From Usnea hakonensis (Eukaryota > Ascomycota > Lecanoromycetes > Lecanorales > Parmeliaceae), in assembly GCA_013423325.1 (NCBI GenBank), contig BLJB01000342.1, positions 1 to 10,092 on the forward strand: 10,092 nucleotides of DNA. Direction: 5' to 3'. This document shows positions 1 through 9,598 of the stretch, one piece after another. The notes under the pieces are model-generated. The model was not told the origin of the DNA, made no database searches, and saw nothing but the letters and a program-made list of their open reading frames with translations. Made by a program: the position numbers and the translations under genes. The first letter of the stretch is position 1, and each line of letters begins with the position of its first letter.

Positions 1-133
1 AGTACGGTAAGGTTTTTTACCCTAGTAGTAGTAATACTATAAAGGTTTCCCTTATATTATTGCTATAGAGCTTCCCGTAATTATCTTTTATATAGTTAGA
101 TAGATACGAGTATGAATTCCAATCCAATCCAAT
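1..133 (+). repeat. Left arm of an imperfect inverted repeat (partner at 9581-9727)
   Basis: The reverse complement of this segment aligns with 9581-9727 in the same order along its whole length. The best block is about 40 bases long, around positions 75-118, next to the short tandem repeat. There roughly 35 bases agree, and the mismatches I see are C/T or A/G transitions, as expected if two copies were hit differently by RIP. A second good block is at 3-24, matching the end of the right arm near 9703-9723. Between them the match is weak and needs gaps. The arm may continue beyond the window start. It directly precedes the unassigned block at 136-5353, as its partner directly precedes the Gag remnant on the other strand. 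Whether these are element ends, leader sequences or a dispersed repeat is not settled. Confidence 0.7.
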
Positions 134-134
134 C
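117..134 (+). repeat. Short tandem repeat, 5-base unit (CCAAT)3
   Basis: Three consecutive copies of CCAAT lie at 119-133. They are at the inner edge of the left inverted-repeat arm and still contain intact CA dinucleotides, which are otherwise nearly absent here. The right arm carries a 6-base-unit tandem repeat at the equivalent inner edge (9575-9598), so the two copies differ in unit length at the same place. Confidence 0.85.
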
Positions 135-135
135 T

Positions 136-2695
136 AAGGGCTTTATATTAAAAATAAATTTAATTTTATAATTATAAAATTAATAAAAAGAAAATTTATT
201 AATTTAGATATAATTAAAGATATTTTAAAAATTCTAATATTTAAAAAGAAGCTTTTTTTAAATTATCTTAAAATCTACTTTAGACGCTTTTACTTTTAAG
301 GTATCTAGATAGTTCTTCTAATTAACTAGAACGAGGATATTAATATTTTCTATAAATATAATAAATAGCTATATCTTTTTAACTTTTATTTAATAAGTAA
401 AAAGATTAAAAATATCTATATTTATATTATATATAATAAAGGACTCTTTTTCTAATAAGAATTATTTCCTTTAAAGAACTCTAAAAGTAAATAAAATAAA
501 TAAGATTTTAATAATTTATATTTCTAGACTAATCTTATTATTAGTAGAAAAGATTGTTAAATTAAACTATATATTAAATAAGACTCTATATTAGTTTATC
601 TAGAGCTTACTAAGAATAATTATATACTATTCTAAATTAGTAATAAGTATAGGGATAGTTAGTTCCTTATAATTATTAAATTTAAAATTAAATAAAAATA
701 GATAAATAATAAGAGTCTTTAATATATTACTATTATATCTATATATATATTAAGGTTTAAATAGAGGTATAGATAAAATTTTAAATATAATATATATAGC
801 CGAAATTATTCTTTTATTAATAAAGTAATATTCTATAATATTAATATTAATTAGAAAAGATATCTAGTATCTTTTTTCTTAATTATATAGTATATTTAGT
901 ACTATAAAGGGCTTTTTAGAAAATAGGGAGAATTTAAATATAATTTAAAATAAAAATATAAGATTATTTTTATTATTTTTAGAATAATATTTTACTCTTA
1001 TAATATCTCTTATTAAATCTTTAATAGAGAATAGTCTTTTTTTAACTTCTTTAAATTCTTATAATAGTCTAAATTAGAAGATCTATCTATTAAGATTTTA
1101 TAAATCTAAAGATCTTATTTATATAAGTTTAAATTATAGAAGCGAGCTTAATTATCTAGATAATTATTTATATAATATCTAGATTTATAATATTTAAAGT
1201 AGTTATTTTCGGCTATATCCTTTATTTAAATAGTATCGCTTAATAAAGTTTATCTTACTAGATTATATATAGATTTAAAAATTATCTTTAATAAAATAAA
1301 GGCGAATACTACTCTTTTTATACTTCTAGATTAATTCTTTTATAATAAGATCTTATTCTAATTTTCTTATATAAATTTTTATAAGTTATCTAGTTTTACT
1401 ATATACTTTTTAGCTTTTTCGAGAATAGTAAACTCGAATTACTAATTATTTTAGAGAATCTAGAGCTAGATTATTATCTTATTATATAATTTCTCGATAA
1501 AAAGATCTTTATTATATTTTAGATAAAAAGAGAGTCTTCTAAAGTCTAAATAAAAATTAATAAATTATATAGTCTTTATTTATAATATTATAAATTATCT
1601 TTAATAATTCTATTTATAATTCGAGTCTTTAAATATAGTAGTAAGTTTATTTATAATATTCTAAATAATAAAAAAAAGGTTATTAGCGTTAACCTTTTAT
1701 TTAAAATAGATCTATTTTATAACCTTTCCTCTAAAATATAAAAATACATATCTAATATAATTTTTATTATTATTCTAATAATTTTTATTTATTTTTAATT
1801 TAATTATTATCTTACTCTTCTAATCTTTCTAGATAGGATCTATATTATTAATAAAGAGAGAAGGATCCGGATATTTTTAAAAATATTTAATAGTAATTAT
1901 AAAAGATAACTTTATATTACCTTAAATATTTTAAAATTATTTTAATTTAAAATTTATAAATACGAGATCCTTTTATATATCTATTAATTATTATATAGCG
2001 AGTTATCGCTTTACGATCTTTTTTTTTAATAATTAGAAGGTCTAAATATTTATATCTCTCTCTTAATAAATCTAATTTAATATATTTAAAAACTTCTCTA
2101 GATTCTCTCTAGTCTACTATATAAGCTTATCTATAAAGGAGATATTTTAGAGAATAATTATATTATTATTTTTAATTAAGGGTATTAATACTTTTCTAGA
2201 TATCTCTCTTAATTATTATAAATAATTAGTTAGATTAGAATAATAAGAAGTATCTTTAAAAAGTTCTAAAGTATCGAGTTTATCTAAAGGCGTTTTAAAG
2301 GTCTTTTAAAATATATTATAATATATTCTATTTTTATTTTCTAATATAAGTTTATCCTTTAGAATATTATTAAAATATTTATCTTTATTATTAAAAAAAG
2401 ATATATTCTATAATTCTCTATATTTATCTAATCGAGTAATTAGTAGGGCTATTTAGTAATTTAATAGATATTAGAAAGATTCTAGAGAAAAGAAAAAAAA
2501 GGTAGTAGAGAAATAATTTTACTCTTTTAAATTTATAATAGAAAATATAATTAATTATTAAAAGATAGTTAACTCTTTTCTAAACTAAATATTAAGAAAG
2601 TAAAATTTTCTCCTTTTAATATATTAAATATAAGATTTTTATATAATTATTTATTAATTAATTTAGCTAGTTTAATATATTTAAATACTTTAAAA
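136..2695. other. RIP-degraded AT-rich block, origin unassigned
   Basis: This stretch has no intact reading frame and almost no CA or TG; I noticed only a TG near 555 and a CA near 1747. All stops met on the plus strand are TAA or TAG, the codons that RIP makes from CAA, CAG and TGG. Plus-strand reading from about 168 to 740, and one frame over from about 754 onward, gives long pieces broken only by such stops. However, the other frames I tried around 1100-1600 have a similar stop density, so I do not call a gene. I found no reverse transcriptase, integrase or transposase motif on either strand. It is probably old transposon sequence, by its context and RIP load, but its family is unknown. 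Confidence 0.6.
1674..1698. repeat. Perfect 9-bp inverted repeat with 7-base loop
   Basis: AAAAGGTTA at 1674-1682 is matched by its exact complement TAACCTTTT at 1690-1698 around the loop at 1683-1689. It would form a hairpin in DNA or RNA. No U-tract or neighbouring gene end makes it a convincing terminator, and inverted repeats of this length arise easily in such low-complexity DNA. Confidence 0.5.
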
Positions 2696-2699
2696 GTAT

Positions 2700-3450
2700 A
2701 TATTAAAAAAGGCGTTACTCCGCCTATAGAGTTATTATATTATTATTAAATAATTTAATTAGCTATAGCTATATCTTCTCGAGGCGATTTCTTCTTTATT
2801 ATTAATAATATAAATTCTTTATCGATTACTCTTCTATCTAGCGATACCGTATTATTTAGATATACTAATAATACTCCGTATTATTTAGGATATATTTAGT
2901 ATATTATTATTAGGCCGTTAATCTATAAATACCCCCTCTTAGGTTCTTTTAGCTCGTCTAAAGCCTCGAGCGGAATAGTAATAGAATTATTAGTATTATA
3001 CAATTAATAGATTAGTATATAACGAGGATTTAATTAATAAGAAGGTAAAATCTATATATAGATATAAGAAAGATATATAGGTAGAGAGGTATTAAGGCGC
3101 TAAACCCGAATAGAAAGGAGGTTACGTGTCTCCTTTAGCCTTGCAAGTAGTTATACTCGTAACAGTTACTAGATAATTATTATATTACTAATAAATTAGA
3201 AATAATATAAGTAGAGTAGAGCGGTAATAGATAAAAATTATAAAAAGATAGTAATATATTAAAGATAATATAAGTAGAGATTAGAAACTTTTAACTATAT
3301 AGATAATTATTATAAATTATAAATATTAAACTTAATACTTTAGAGGCTCTTTATTAATAGTTATATAATAACTATCTTTTAAAGCTATTAGTTATTAAAA
3401 TATTATAAATTAGATATAGTTATAAAATTATTAAATTATAATAGTAACCT
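2700..3450 (+). pseudogene. Decayed coding-like sequence, family not recognised
   Basis: Read on the plus strand with codons starting at positions such as 2968, this stretch gives a protein-like translation with a mixed, charged composition broken only by TAA and TAG. One recognisable piece is ALNPNRKEVTCLL, encoded near 3092-3133. It is followed by an apparently Gln-rich, Lys-rich region. Both Cys codons in 3127-3144 and a CAG codon at 3163 are intact although RIP should have removed them. GC is visibly higher at 2700-3165 than around it. I do not recognise the family and cannot place a start or an end. The same frame reaches the in-frame peptide repeats at 4021-4164. This could be part of a large transposon protein; the other reading is that it is not coding at all. 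Confidence 0.35.
2845..2900. repeat. Two direct copies of a ~20-base segment, 29 bases apart
   Basis: The sequence CCGTATTATTTAG followed by ATATA-rich DNA occurs at 2847 and again at 2876. The second copy carries one extra G. The 29-base offset is not a multiple of three, so it is not a repeat of a single reading frame. It may be a small tandem duplication in the progenitor or chance similarity in simple-sequence DNA. Confidence 0.45.
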
Positions 3451-5353
3451 TCTAGGCGTATTTATTTTTTTTAGTACTTTTTTTTTAAAAAAATAAATTA
3501 TAGTTATAATTAGAAATAGTTAATTAGGAAGAAAATATATATAATTAAAAAAATTATTAAAGAGTATTAGAATATAGATAATTATTAATAAAGCTAAAGT
3601 CTTATAGATTATAAATATAATTAGAGCTATTAATCTAATCTAGTAAAAGCCGGTTTTAATACTAGTTAATAACTAGCTTTTTTATATCTAGAATTATTAT
3701 TCCTAGCTTATATAAGATATCTTTAATATATTTAAGAACTTTATTAATTTTTTCGAAAATATCGCGCTTTTTTTAATTATTCTAGAAAAACTTTAAATAA
3801 GCGATATATATATTAAGGATACTAATTACCTAGTATTTATAAATAATAAATTCTACTATTATAGTATATTTAAAATTAATAAGATTATAGTTCTTTTATA
3901 GTTATATAATTTTTTAATTAAAAGGTCCGATATTTTTCTTATTATTTAATAAGACTAGAATATATATAAATTTTAGAATAGTACTAACTATTAAAACTTA
4001 GTTTAGATATACTTATAGATAACTTTCTAGCTCTAGATAAACTATATCTAAATATATTTATAAATAATTTTTTAGCTTTAGACTAGGGGCCTTAAATAAG
4101 CCTATATAAATTATTAAACTTGAATTCGAATATATCTATAAAGGAATATTTTCTAGCTCTAGATTAGAAGTCTAAAATAAGCTTATTAGGCTTAAAGTCG
4201 GGGTATTAATATATATATAGAGAGGTTTAATTCTAGAAGATTTAAATTATTTAATATTAATAGTAGTCTAAATAAGTTCGATTTAATTATTAATAGGAGT
4301 AAATATAGTACTATAAATAATTATAGATATAAGATTAATTAATAATATTTATTTAAATATATTCTAATTAGGCGGAAAAATATATTATAGGGGGTAAAAG
4401 TTCTCTAAATATTAAATCTTTTAATCTAGTCTAAAAGAGGTATAGATCTCTATATTTAGATCTAAATAAATAATAGCGAACTCTATTAATAAGTATATAT
4501 ATTTAAGATTTAGTCTCTTACTAAGATCTCTATATATTTATTTATTATTTTAGACTAGAAATTATAGTCTTCTATTTTTATTATAGATAATAACTATAGC
4601 CTTATAAAGTATAAAATCTTTTAGAATCTAGCCTAGTTTATTAAAATCTAGTTATTATATAATATATCTCCTAGCTATATTAAAAGCTAATACCTAGAAT
4701 TTAAAATAGTCTAGTAATATATAGAATTATAAATAGTATTTTAAAATTTATAAAATTATTAGAGAGTAGATAATATTATTATTTAAAAAATAATTAATTA
4801 GGGGCTAATTTAAATATTCTTAATAAGATTAATATTATACTATAGATCTAATAAAGGCGCTATTAATATTATTATTAAAATTATTTAAAATAGGGTAAAT
4901 TAGTCTATACTCGATATTTATATATTTTTATTAGATACTAGAAAGAGGGATCCTTAATTTATAAAATATTATTATAGCCTCTATTAGAAAGTTTAACTAT
5001 AAATTTATTTAAATTAAATAAGATTTAAAGCGAATTATTTTAGGAAAGTAGTTTAATTATAAAATACTATCTAAAAAATTAATTAAAAATATATATCTTA
5101 GATTATATTATATAATAATTATTATAGAGGCCCTCTTAATAAATTAGTAGTTAAGTATATTCTAATAGTAGAGGGGAGGCGTTTAGTTATAATAAAAAGA
5201 ATAAAGAAAGTAAGATTTATTTAATAAGATTTAATATATTAGATAAAATATTAATATTTATTTTTATTAGCTCTAATAGCCTAGATAAATATATTAGATT
5301 AATAAGATAGTAATAGTATAGTAATTATATATAAATTAAATAGATTTTATTAG
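3451..5353. other. RIP-degraded AT-rich block between unassigned DNA and the retroelement 3' end
   Basis: The block has no intact gene. Several plus-strand frames give long protein-like pieces interrupted only by TAA or TAG. The clearest support for former coding is the repeated peptide motif at 4009-4167. Near 4960-5110 two different plus frames look equally plausible, so no single product can be drawn. The 3' LTR of the minus-strand retroelement should begin near 5353 and run to lower coordinates. I cannot recognise its second copy and therefore cannot set its end. The only surviving TG I noticed is at 4121-4122. No RNA gene or terminator is evident. Confidence 0.55.
4009..4167 (+). repeat. 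Three in-frame copies of a degenerate repeat encoding F-L-A-L-D
   Basis: The translation FLALD occurs at 4024-4038, 4069-4083 and 4150-4164, all in one plus-strand frame. Offsets are 45 and 81 bases, that is 15 and 27 codons. Codons differ between copies: CTA GCT CTA GAT in the first and third, TTA GCT TTA GAC in the second, so the peptide is conserved through synonymous changes. Upstream residues also recur, with patterns like ILIDN, IFINN and ISIKEY just before the motif. This favours a real ancestral protein with short internal repeats. I do not recognise the repeat family. Confidence 0.5.
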
Positions 5354-5410
5354 TTAACCTCTTTTTATAGTATCCTTTTCTATTAATTACTAGATTTAGA
5401 TTAAGATTCT

Positions 5411-5560
5411 TAATTTTTTAAACTTTTTAACTATTTTAGATATATCTTATTTTAAGTTTATAACTAGCTCCTAGATTTTCTTATTATAATTAAATTATTT
5501 TATTTAATATTTATTCTAGCGACCTTATTTTTTATATTAAATAATTTTTTCTATTATCTA
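5411..5560 (-). pseudogene. pol: C-terminal chromodomain of the integrase
   Basis: In chromoviruses this module binds histone marks and directs integration, typically to heterochromatin. In the integrase frame the translation starts with IIEKII followed by a basic stretch near 5520-5535 (K-K-x-G-R-x-N-K-Y-x-I-K). This corresponds to the beta-strand with Y-L-V-K-W in chromodomains, the W position now being a TAA/TAG-type stop. Next comes F-N-Y-N-K-K-I-x-E-L, where the family usually has G-Y-x-x-x-x-x-x-W-E-P. A Lys-rich helix ending KIVKKFKK near 5415 follows. Order, spacing and position 3' of the GPY motif support the call; the aromatic cage residues cannot be confirmed after RIP. Confidence 0.75.
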
Positions 5561-5659
5561 GTTTTTTTATCTCTATATAATAATAGATATAGAAAATAGA
5601 ATTTTATATTAAAATAAATTTATATTTATTTATTTAAAATATATAATTAAAATTATTAA

Positions 5660-6700
5660 ATAAATTTGGGATATTATAGGTAAAAGTTCGAGTTTATATA
5701 AAAAAGAACTAATTTTTTTAAGGATCTTATAAGGGCCTATCTTTTTTATAAATAATAATAAATACTTAAAAATATAATATCTAATATTACTAGTCTTAAT
5801 AGTTTTTAGATAAATATTACTCTTAAGATCTAGAATTCTATACCTATTATTATACTTTACTACTATTTTTATCTAGATAAGCTTAATTATATCTAGAATA
5901 TTATTTTAAATAATATTTTAGATTTTAAAAAAATTAGTTATATCTAGATCTAGACTAGATATAAATTTTTATAAAAATTCTCTAGATTTTACTCTATATA
6001 AGGCTTTATATAGAGAAATATATATAAATAAATTCTCTAAAGTATTTAAAATATACTCGACTTTAATAAATAGTATATTCTAGTTTTTTTTATATTTATC
6101 GACTAATAGATAATAAAGGGTAATTTTAACTATTTAATTTATTCTCTTTACTTAACTATTTATAGATAAATAATATATTATTATTATATCGAGTTCTACC
6201 CTATATTTTTAGAATAGTATTTTTTAAAAAATACTTATAAATTTTAAATCTTAGTTAGAGATAATCTAGTATAATAATTTCTATAGTTTATAGATATTAT
6301 TAAAATAGTATTTAATTTAGATTTATATAGAGTTTATTTCTTTTTTTAGAATAAGTCTAATAAATTTTAAAAACTTATTAATTACTATTATTAGATAATT
6401 ATTATTATTTAAGATTATAGATAATTTTATAATAAAATCTATAAAAAGTTTTTTTAATAATTATTTAGAGTTTTCTAGTAAATAGAGTTATTTATAAAGG
6501 AGTTATTTTAATAGTTTAGAAAATTAATAGAAGGGGTAAATATTAATATATCTTTAAATAATTTTTTATATCTTAAAAAAGTAGACTATATTTCTAAATT
6601 TATTATAAATATAATAAATATTATTATAAGTATATTAATTATATTTATATTCTAAGATTTTTCTTATTAGATTCTTAGAAATATAAAGTCTATTTAGTTT
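5660..6700 (-). pseudogene. pol: Integrase with zinc-binding, catalytic and GPY segments; D,D,E now D,N,K
   Basis: Integrase inserts the DNA copy into the genome. The C-x-x-C of the zinc-binding domain is visible as Y-P-F-Y at 6527-6538, with both Cys codons turned to Tyr. The core begins with FIDFIIKLS, its first catalytic Asp intact at 6437-6439. The second lies in a segment corresponding to S-D-R-x-x-x-F and is now Asn (AAC at 6254-6256). The Glu, in a segment matching G-Q-x-E-R-x-N, is now Lys (AAG at 6146-6148). Spacing is 60 and 35 residues, exactly D-x60-D-x35-E, with no indel. Further downstream FIKVEYILNTLEN resembles the helix after the core, and GPYKILKKI at 5711-5737 is the GPY/F motif typical of chromoviruses. 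Confidence 0.95.
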
Positions 6701-6914
6701 AAAATATAAGACTATATATAGAAGTTAGAAATTAAGATCTAGATAATATAATTAATATATAATCTATATATTAAATTTTTTATTTTAGGTTTTCTTAACT
6801 TATTATTATAGATACTTCTAAATCTTTTTAAAATATAGATTATTAAATATAGATATTAAGACTTTTTTAAAAAATTTATTATTACTCTTTATTATTACTA
6901 TTAGTAAGACTTTA

Positions 6915-7480
6915 ATCTTATTTATCTTTTTAATTAATAGTCTAGAAAAACTATCTATATTACTATAAGATTTATTAATATAATATATAATATATATTCT
7001 TAATTAGAAAGTAGATAGATATAGTAACTATTTATTTAGGCGAGCTAATTTATAGCTAGATATTCTATTTTAGAGAATATTTTTAAAAGCTATATAATTT
7101 ATTATTACTATAAAATTCCTATTATTAAAATATTAAGATAATTTAATTAATATCTATATTAGAGCCCCGACTTTTAATTTAATAGTTTAGTATTAGATTT
7201 TAATATTATTAAGATCTTTAGATAAGAATAGAATTAAGTATTTAACTTTATTTATATTTAATTAGTATAAAATAATACTATAACCTTTTTCTTTACTTCT
7301 ATCTATATATAGAATAAATAGATAATTAAAATCTAAAAAAGCTAAAATTAATATATTATATAATTTATCTTTTAAGGTTTTTTAGACTCTATAATAATCT
7401 AGGCTAGCTTTTAAGATCCTTTTTTTAATAATTTATTTATTTTTTTTAGCTACTACTATAGCCGCGTATACGTATTTTAT
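6915..7480 (-). pseudogene. pol: RNase H domain of the Ty3/gypsy Pol
   Basis: RNase H removes the RNA strand during reverse transcription. LILAFLDFNYLFILYIDRSKE matches the family pattern L-x-x-P-D-F-x-x-P-F-x-L-x-T-D-A-S-K, in two adjacent parts around 7295-7345. The catalytic Asp codon GAT is intact at 7301-7303. GYSIILY follows, as in fungal relatives where a G-x-G-x-V-L-Y segment is usual. Further on, SYKLARLN near 7035-7060 corresponds to a conserved K-L-N-x-R-L segment, and SNIDSFSRL just before 6925 matches the A-D-A-L-S-R-L end of the domain. The frame differs from that of reverse transcriptase, so an indel lies between about 7480 and 7570. Confidence 0.9.
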
Positions 7481-7569
7481 ATTCTTATTTATTAGAGTAA
7501 ATATATCTATAGAAAGTCTCTTTTTTTTAATATAATTTTTTTTAGAGTCTACTTTTACTTAGTCCTCCT

Positions 7570-8349
7570 TTAAAACCTTTTATCTTAAATTATATAAGAG
7601 GTCTAATAATAGCTATATAGTATTTAATAAATTTATAATAATATTTAAAAAATTTTAGTCCTATTTTTAATTTTTTAAGATTTTTAAAAAATCTTATTTT
7701 ATATATAATTTCTATTTTTTTATTTATAATATTTAATTCTAAATAAAAAATATAGTATCTAAAGGTTATAATATTTAGATAGATAAAATAGTATTTAGAG
7801 AGTAATAAAGTAATATTAATTTTTTTTAGTAATTTTAAAATCTAGTCTAAATATTTAATATAATCTTTTAACGTTAATAAGAAAATAATTATATTATTAA
7901 TATATATTAGAATAAATTTCTATAGGTATAGAGAGAGTAGTTTTTCTATCTAATATTAAAAGAATTCTAGAGTATTAATAAATTTTATTATAGAAACTTT
8001 AAACTACTTCTATCTATAATAGAAGGTAATAAAGATTATTTTCTATTAATTTAATAATTTAGTCTTTTATTAGAAAAATCCTTTTATAAGATTTATTAAA
8101 AAGAAAACTATTATACCCCTTAATATCTTTAAAATATTATTTTATTTTAGTAATAGATATATATTAGAATAAAGCTTAATATTTATTTTTCTAAAATTAA
8201 TAATAACTTTTAGTTTTTTATTTTTCTATATAATAAAGGCCGATAAAAATACTATTAAAAAAGTTTTAAGAGGAACCTTTTCTATATATCCCTATTTTAT
8301 TAATAGATTTAAAACTAAATTAATAGCCCGGCGATCGCGTTATAATAAA
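7570..8349 (-). pseudogene. pol: Reverse transcriptase domain, catalytic Asp residues replaced
   Basis: This domain copied element RNA into DNA. The translation follows the Ty3/gypsy consensus in one frame. Near 8330 RDRRAINLVLN begins the fingers region, followed by a GYIEKVPL segment. LKVIINFRKIN around 8180-8210 corresponds to the conserved R-V-V-V-D-x-R-x-x-N block. INLIKGFF follows, with the first catalytic Asp now Asn (AAT at 8091-8093). KVSIIKFIN corresponds to the V-M-P-F-G-L-x-N motif. YINNIIIF at 7881-7904 is the Y-x-D-D box with both Asp codons now AAT. After it, LKDYIKYLD and LKLLKKINI match the usual connection. The region continues to about 7570 with a fungal-type tail before the frame shifts. 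All three active-site Asp are lost, so the enzyme is dead regardless of stops. Confidence 0.95.
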
Positions 8350-8829
8350 TTATATAAATTTTACTTTAGTTTAAATATATTTTTTTTATCTAAAAAAAGA
8401 ATTAATATTTTAATATTATTATTAAATTTATTAATATATTTTTAGAATCTTTTTAATCTTTTCTTAATACTTCTTTTCTTAATAATTAAAGATATTTATT
8501 TTTATTAAAAATTTTTTAAAGTAGTTAATAATATATAATATATTAGATTCCTTTTTAAACTTTTTTAAGAAAATATTTATAAAGTAGAAATCTATTATAA
8601 TTAGTCTTACTAATTTTTAAAAAATAGATAGAGTCTTTAAATACTACTCTTTATAAATCTTAGTTAACTATTTATTAAAATTTATTATAAATATAGTTTA
8701 AAGATTATTAGAAATAATTATTTATATTTCTAATATAAATATTTTTAATTATATTTCTATAATTAGAATTAGTTTAAATAAATATAAGTACCCTAAAATA
8801 AGAGATTAATATTTAATTTAAATATTTTA
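8350..8829 (-). pseudogene. pol: Linker region between Gag and reverse transcriptase, where protease is expected
   Basis: In Ty3/gypsy elements an aspartic protease that matures the polyprotein lies between Gag and reverse transcriptase. This stretch has the right place and length. It is Lys/Ile-rich and broken by several TAA and TAG codons. I cannot identify the D-[ST]-G active-site triad, which RIP can erase readily. The frame changes somewhere here from that of Gag to that of reverse transcriptase, either by an indel or where the parent element used a +1 frameshift. Confidence 0.4.
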
Positions 8830-9555
8830 ATCTATTTCTATTTTAAATATTATAGTATTAGTAATATAAATATTAACCTTTTTTCTTTTAGATAATTATA
8901 GTATTTTTATCTTTATAAATAATATTAATAAAAATAATTTTAGTAATTTTATAAAAATATAAGACATTTTTTAAATAGCCTTAATAAATATATTATTATA
9001 ATTATTAATAATTATAAAATCTAGCTCTCCCTATTAAATATTAATTTAATTTAGTTTTAGTATATTATTTTTTATAATTATATTATATAGAAGGCTAAAT
9101 ATAATATAATACTCTTTAAAGATTTTAATTATTTTACTAGTAAGGGATTTTATTTTTATATCTATTTTTATATATTTCTAAAATTATAAAAAACTAGTTC
9201 TAATTTCTAAATAATATAATCTCTTTTTATCCGCTATTAAATACTCTAAATAATATAAAAAAAATATAAGTTAATAAATATTAGATATTAGAAATATAAG
9301 ACTTTCTATATTTAGAAATAAGTCTAAAACTTTTCTATTATCTAAAAAGTATTAGTATATTAGATTTATAAATTCTCTAAAAATTATTTTTAACGCTTTA
9401 AACTTTTTTTTAAAAAATTTATTTTTAGTCTTTATAATTATTATTAAGATATTTTTTTTCGAATCTAGTTTTTTTAGATTTTTATATTTTTTTAGGCTTT
9501 TAAATATATTAATATTTTTAAATATATTAGTAATAAAAAATATATTAGAAGTTAT
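8830..9555 (-). pseudogene. gag: Gag remnant of the Ty3/gypsy element
   Basis: Gag would form the particle that packages element RNA. From the proposed start at 9555 the frame is open for more than 60 codons and then has only scattered TAA and TAG stops to about 8830. The N-terminal part is Lys-rich and Asn-rich. Then comes a helical, Leu/Tyr-rich stretch with charged patches, such as EYLIADKKRLYYLEI around 9210-9250, which suits a retrotransposon capsid. Identification rests mainly on its position immediately upstream of the pol domains on the same strand. I found no convincing CCHC zinc knuckle: a K/C-containing stretch near 8960 is suggestive in shape but lacks the required spacing. Confidence 0.65.
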
Positions 9556-9574
9556 TAATATAATATTATTTTCT

Positions 9575-9598
9575 AATTTTGAATTTGAATTTGAATTT
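9575..9598. repeat. Short tandem repeat, 6-base unit (GAATTT)3
   Basis: Three perfect copies of GAATTT lie at 9581-9598, preceded by a near copy, AATTTT. They form the inner edge of the right inverted-repeat arm, just upstream of the Gag start on the minus strand. Each unit junction keeps a TG that escaped RIP. Confidence 0.9.

Larger units (their letters stand above)
5354..9555 (-). pseudogene. Dead Ty3/gypsy chromovirus Gag-Pol polyprotein (RIP-inactivated)
   Basis: This is a near full-length internal region of an LTR retrotransposon of about 4.2 kb, typical for fungal chromoviruses. The minus-strand order is Gag, linker, reverse transcriptase, RNase H, integrase, chromodomain. Dozens of TAA and TAG codons interrupt it, most where Gln or Trp would be expected. 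Domains fall in three frames. Gag has codon low coordinates congruent to 1 modulo 3 (for example 9394), reverse transcriptase 0 (8271, 7881), and RNase H through chromodomain 2 (7301, 6254, 5549). Both changes have the sense of +1. The proposed start is ATA at 9553-9555, taken as a mutated ATG because a frame free of stops for over 60 codons follows. The last codon is TAA at 5354-5356. An A/G-rich tract at 5358-5367 just before it could be the remnant polypurine tract. Confidence 0.93.

Noticed and set aside
136..2695. A telomere-linked RecQ-type helicase or DUF3435 tyrosine recombinase on the plus strand
   Set aside because: I looked for Walker A, DEAH-like and recombinase catalytic segments and found none. 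Stop density does not separate the candidate frame from the others.
2700..3165. A plus-strand LTR with a TATA box (CTATAAATACC near 2922) and a CGTAACA-like end near 3158-3164
   Set aside because: No second copy is visible in the window, and a protein-like frame runs straight through the segment. TATA-like strings are everywhere in RIP-saturated DNA.
3646..3682. A hairpin around the 7+1+7 inverted repeat at 3662-3676 as a terminator
   Set aside because: It lies in no identifiable transcription unit, and short palindromes of A, T and CTAG are common throughout this DNA.
4960..5180. A second Gag gene on the plus strand
   Set aside because: One frame has few stops and a Lys-rich, helical look, but a neighbouring frame is equally open and no reverse transcriptase follows on that strand.
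8930..9000. A CCHC zinc knuckle in the Gag remnant
   Set aside because: One frame gives a Gly-aromatic-Lys run in a suggestive place, but the C-x2-C-x4-H-x4-C spacing cannot be matched, even allowing Cys-to-Tyr and His-to-Tyr changes.
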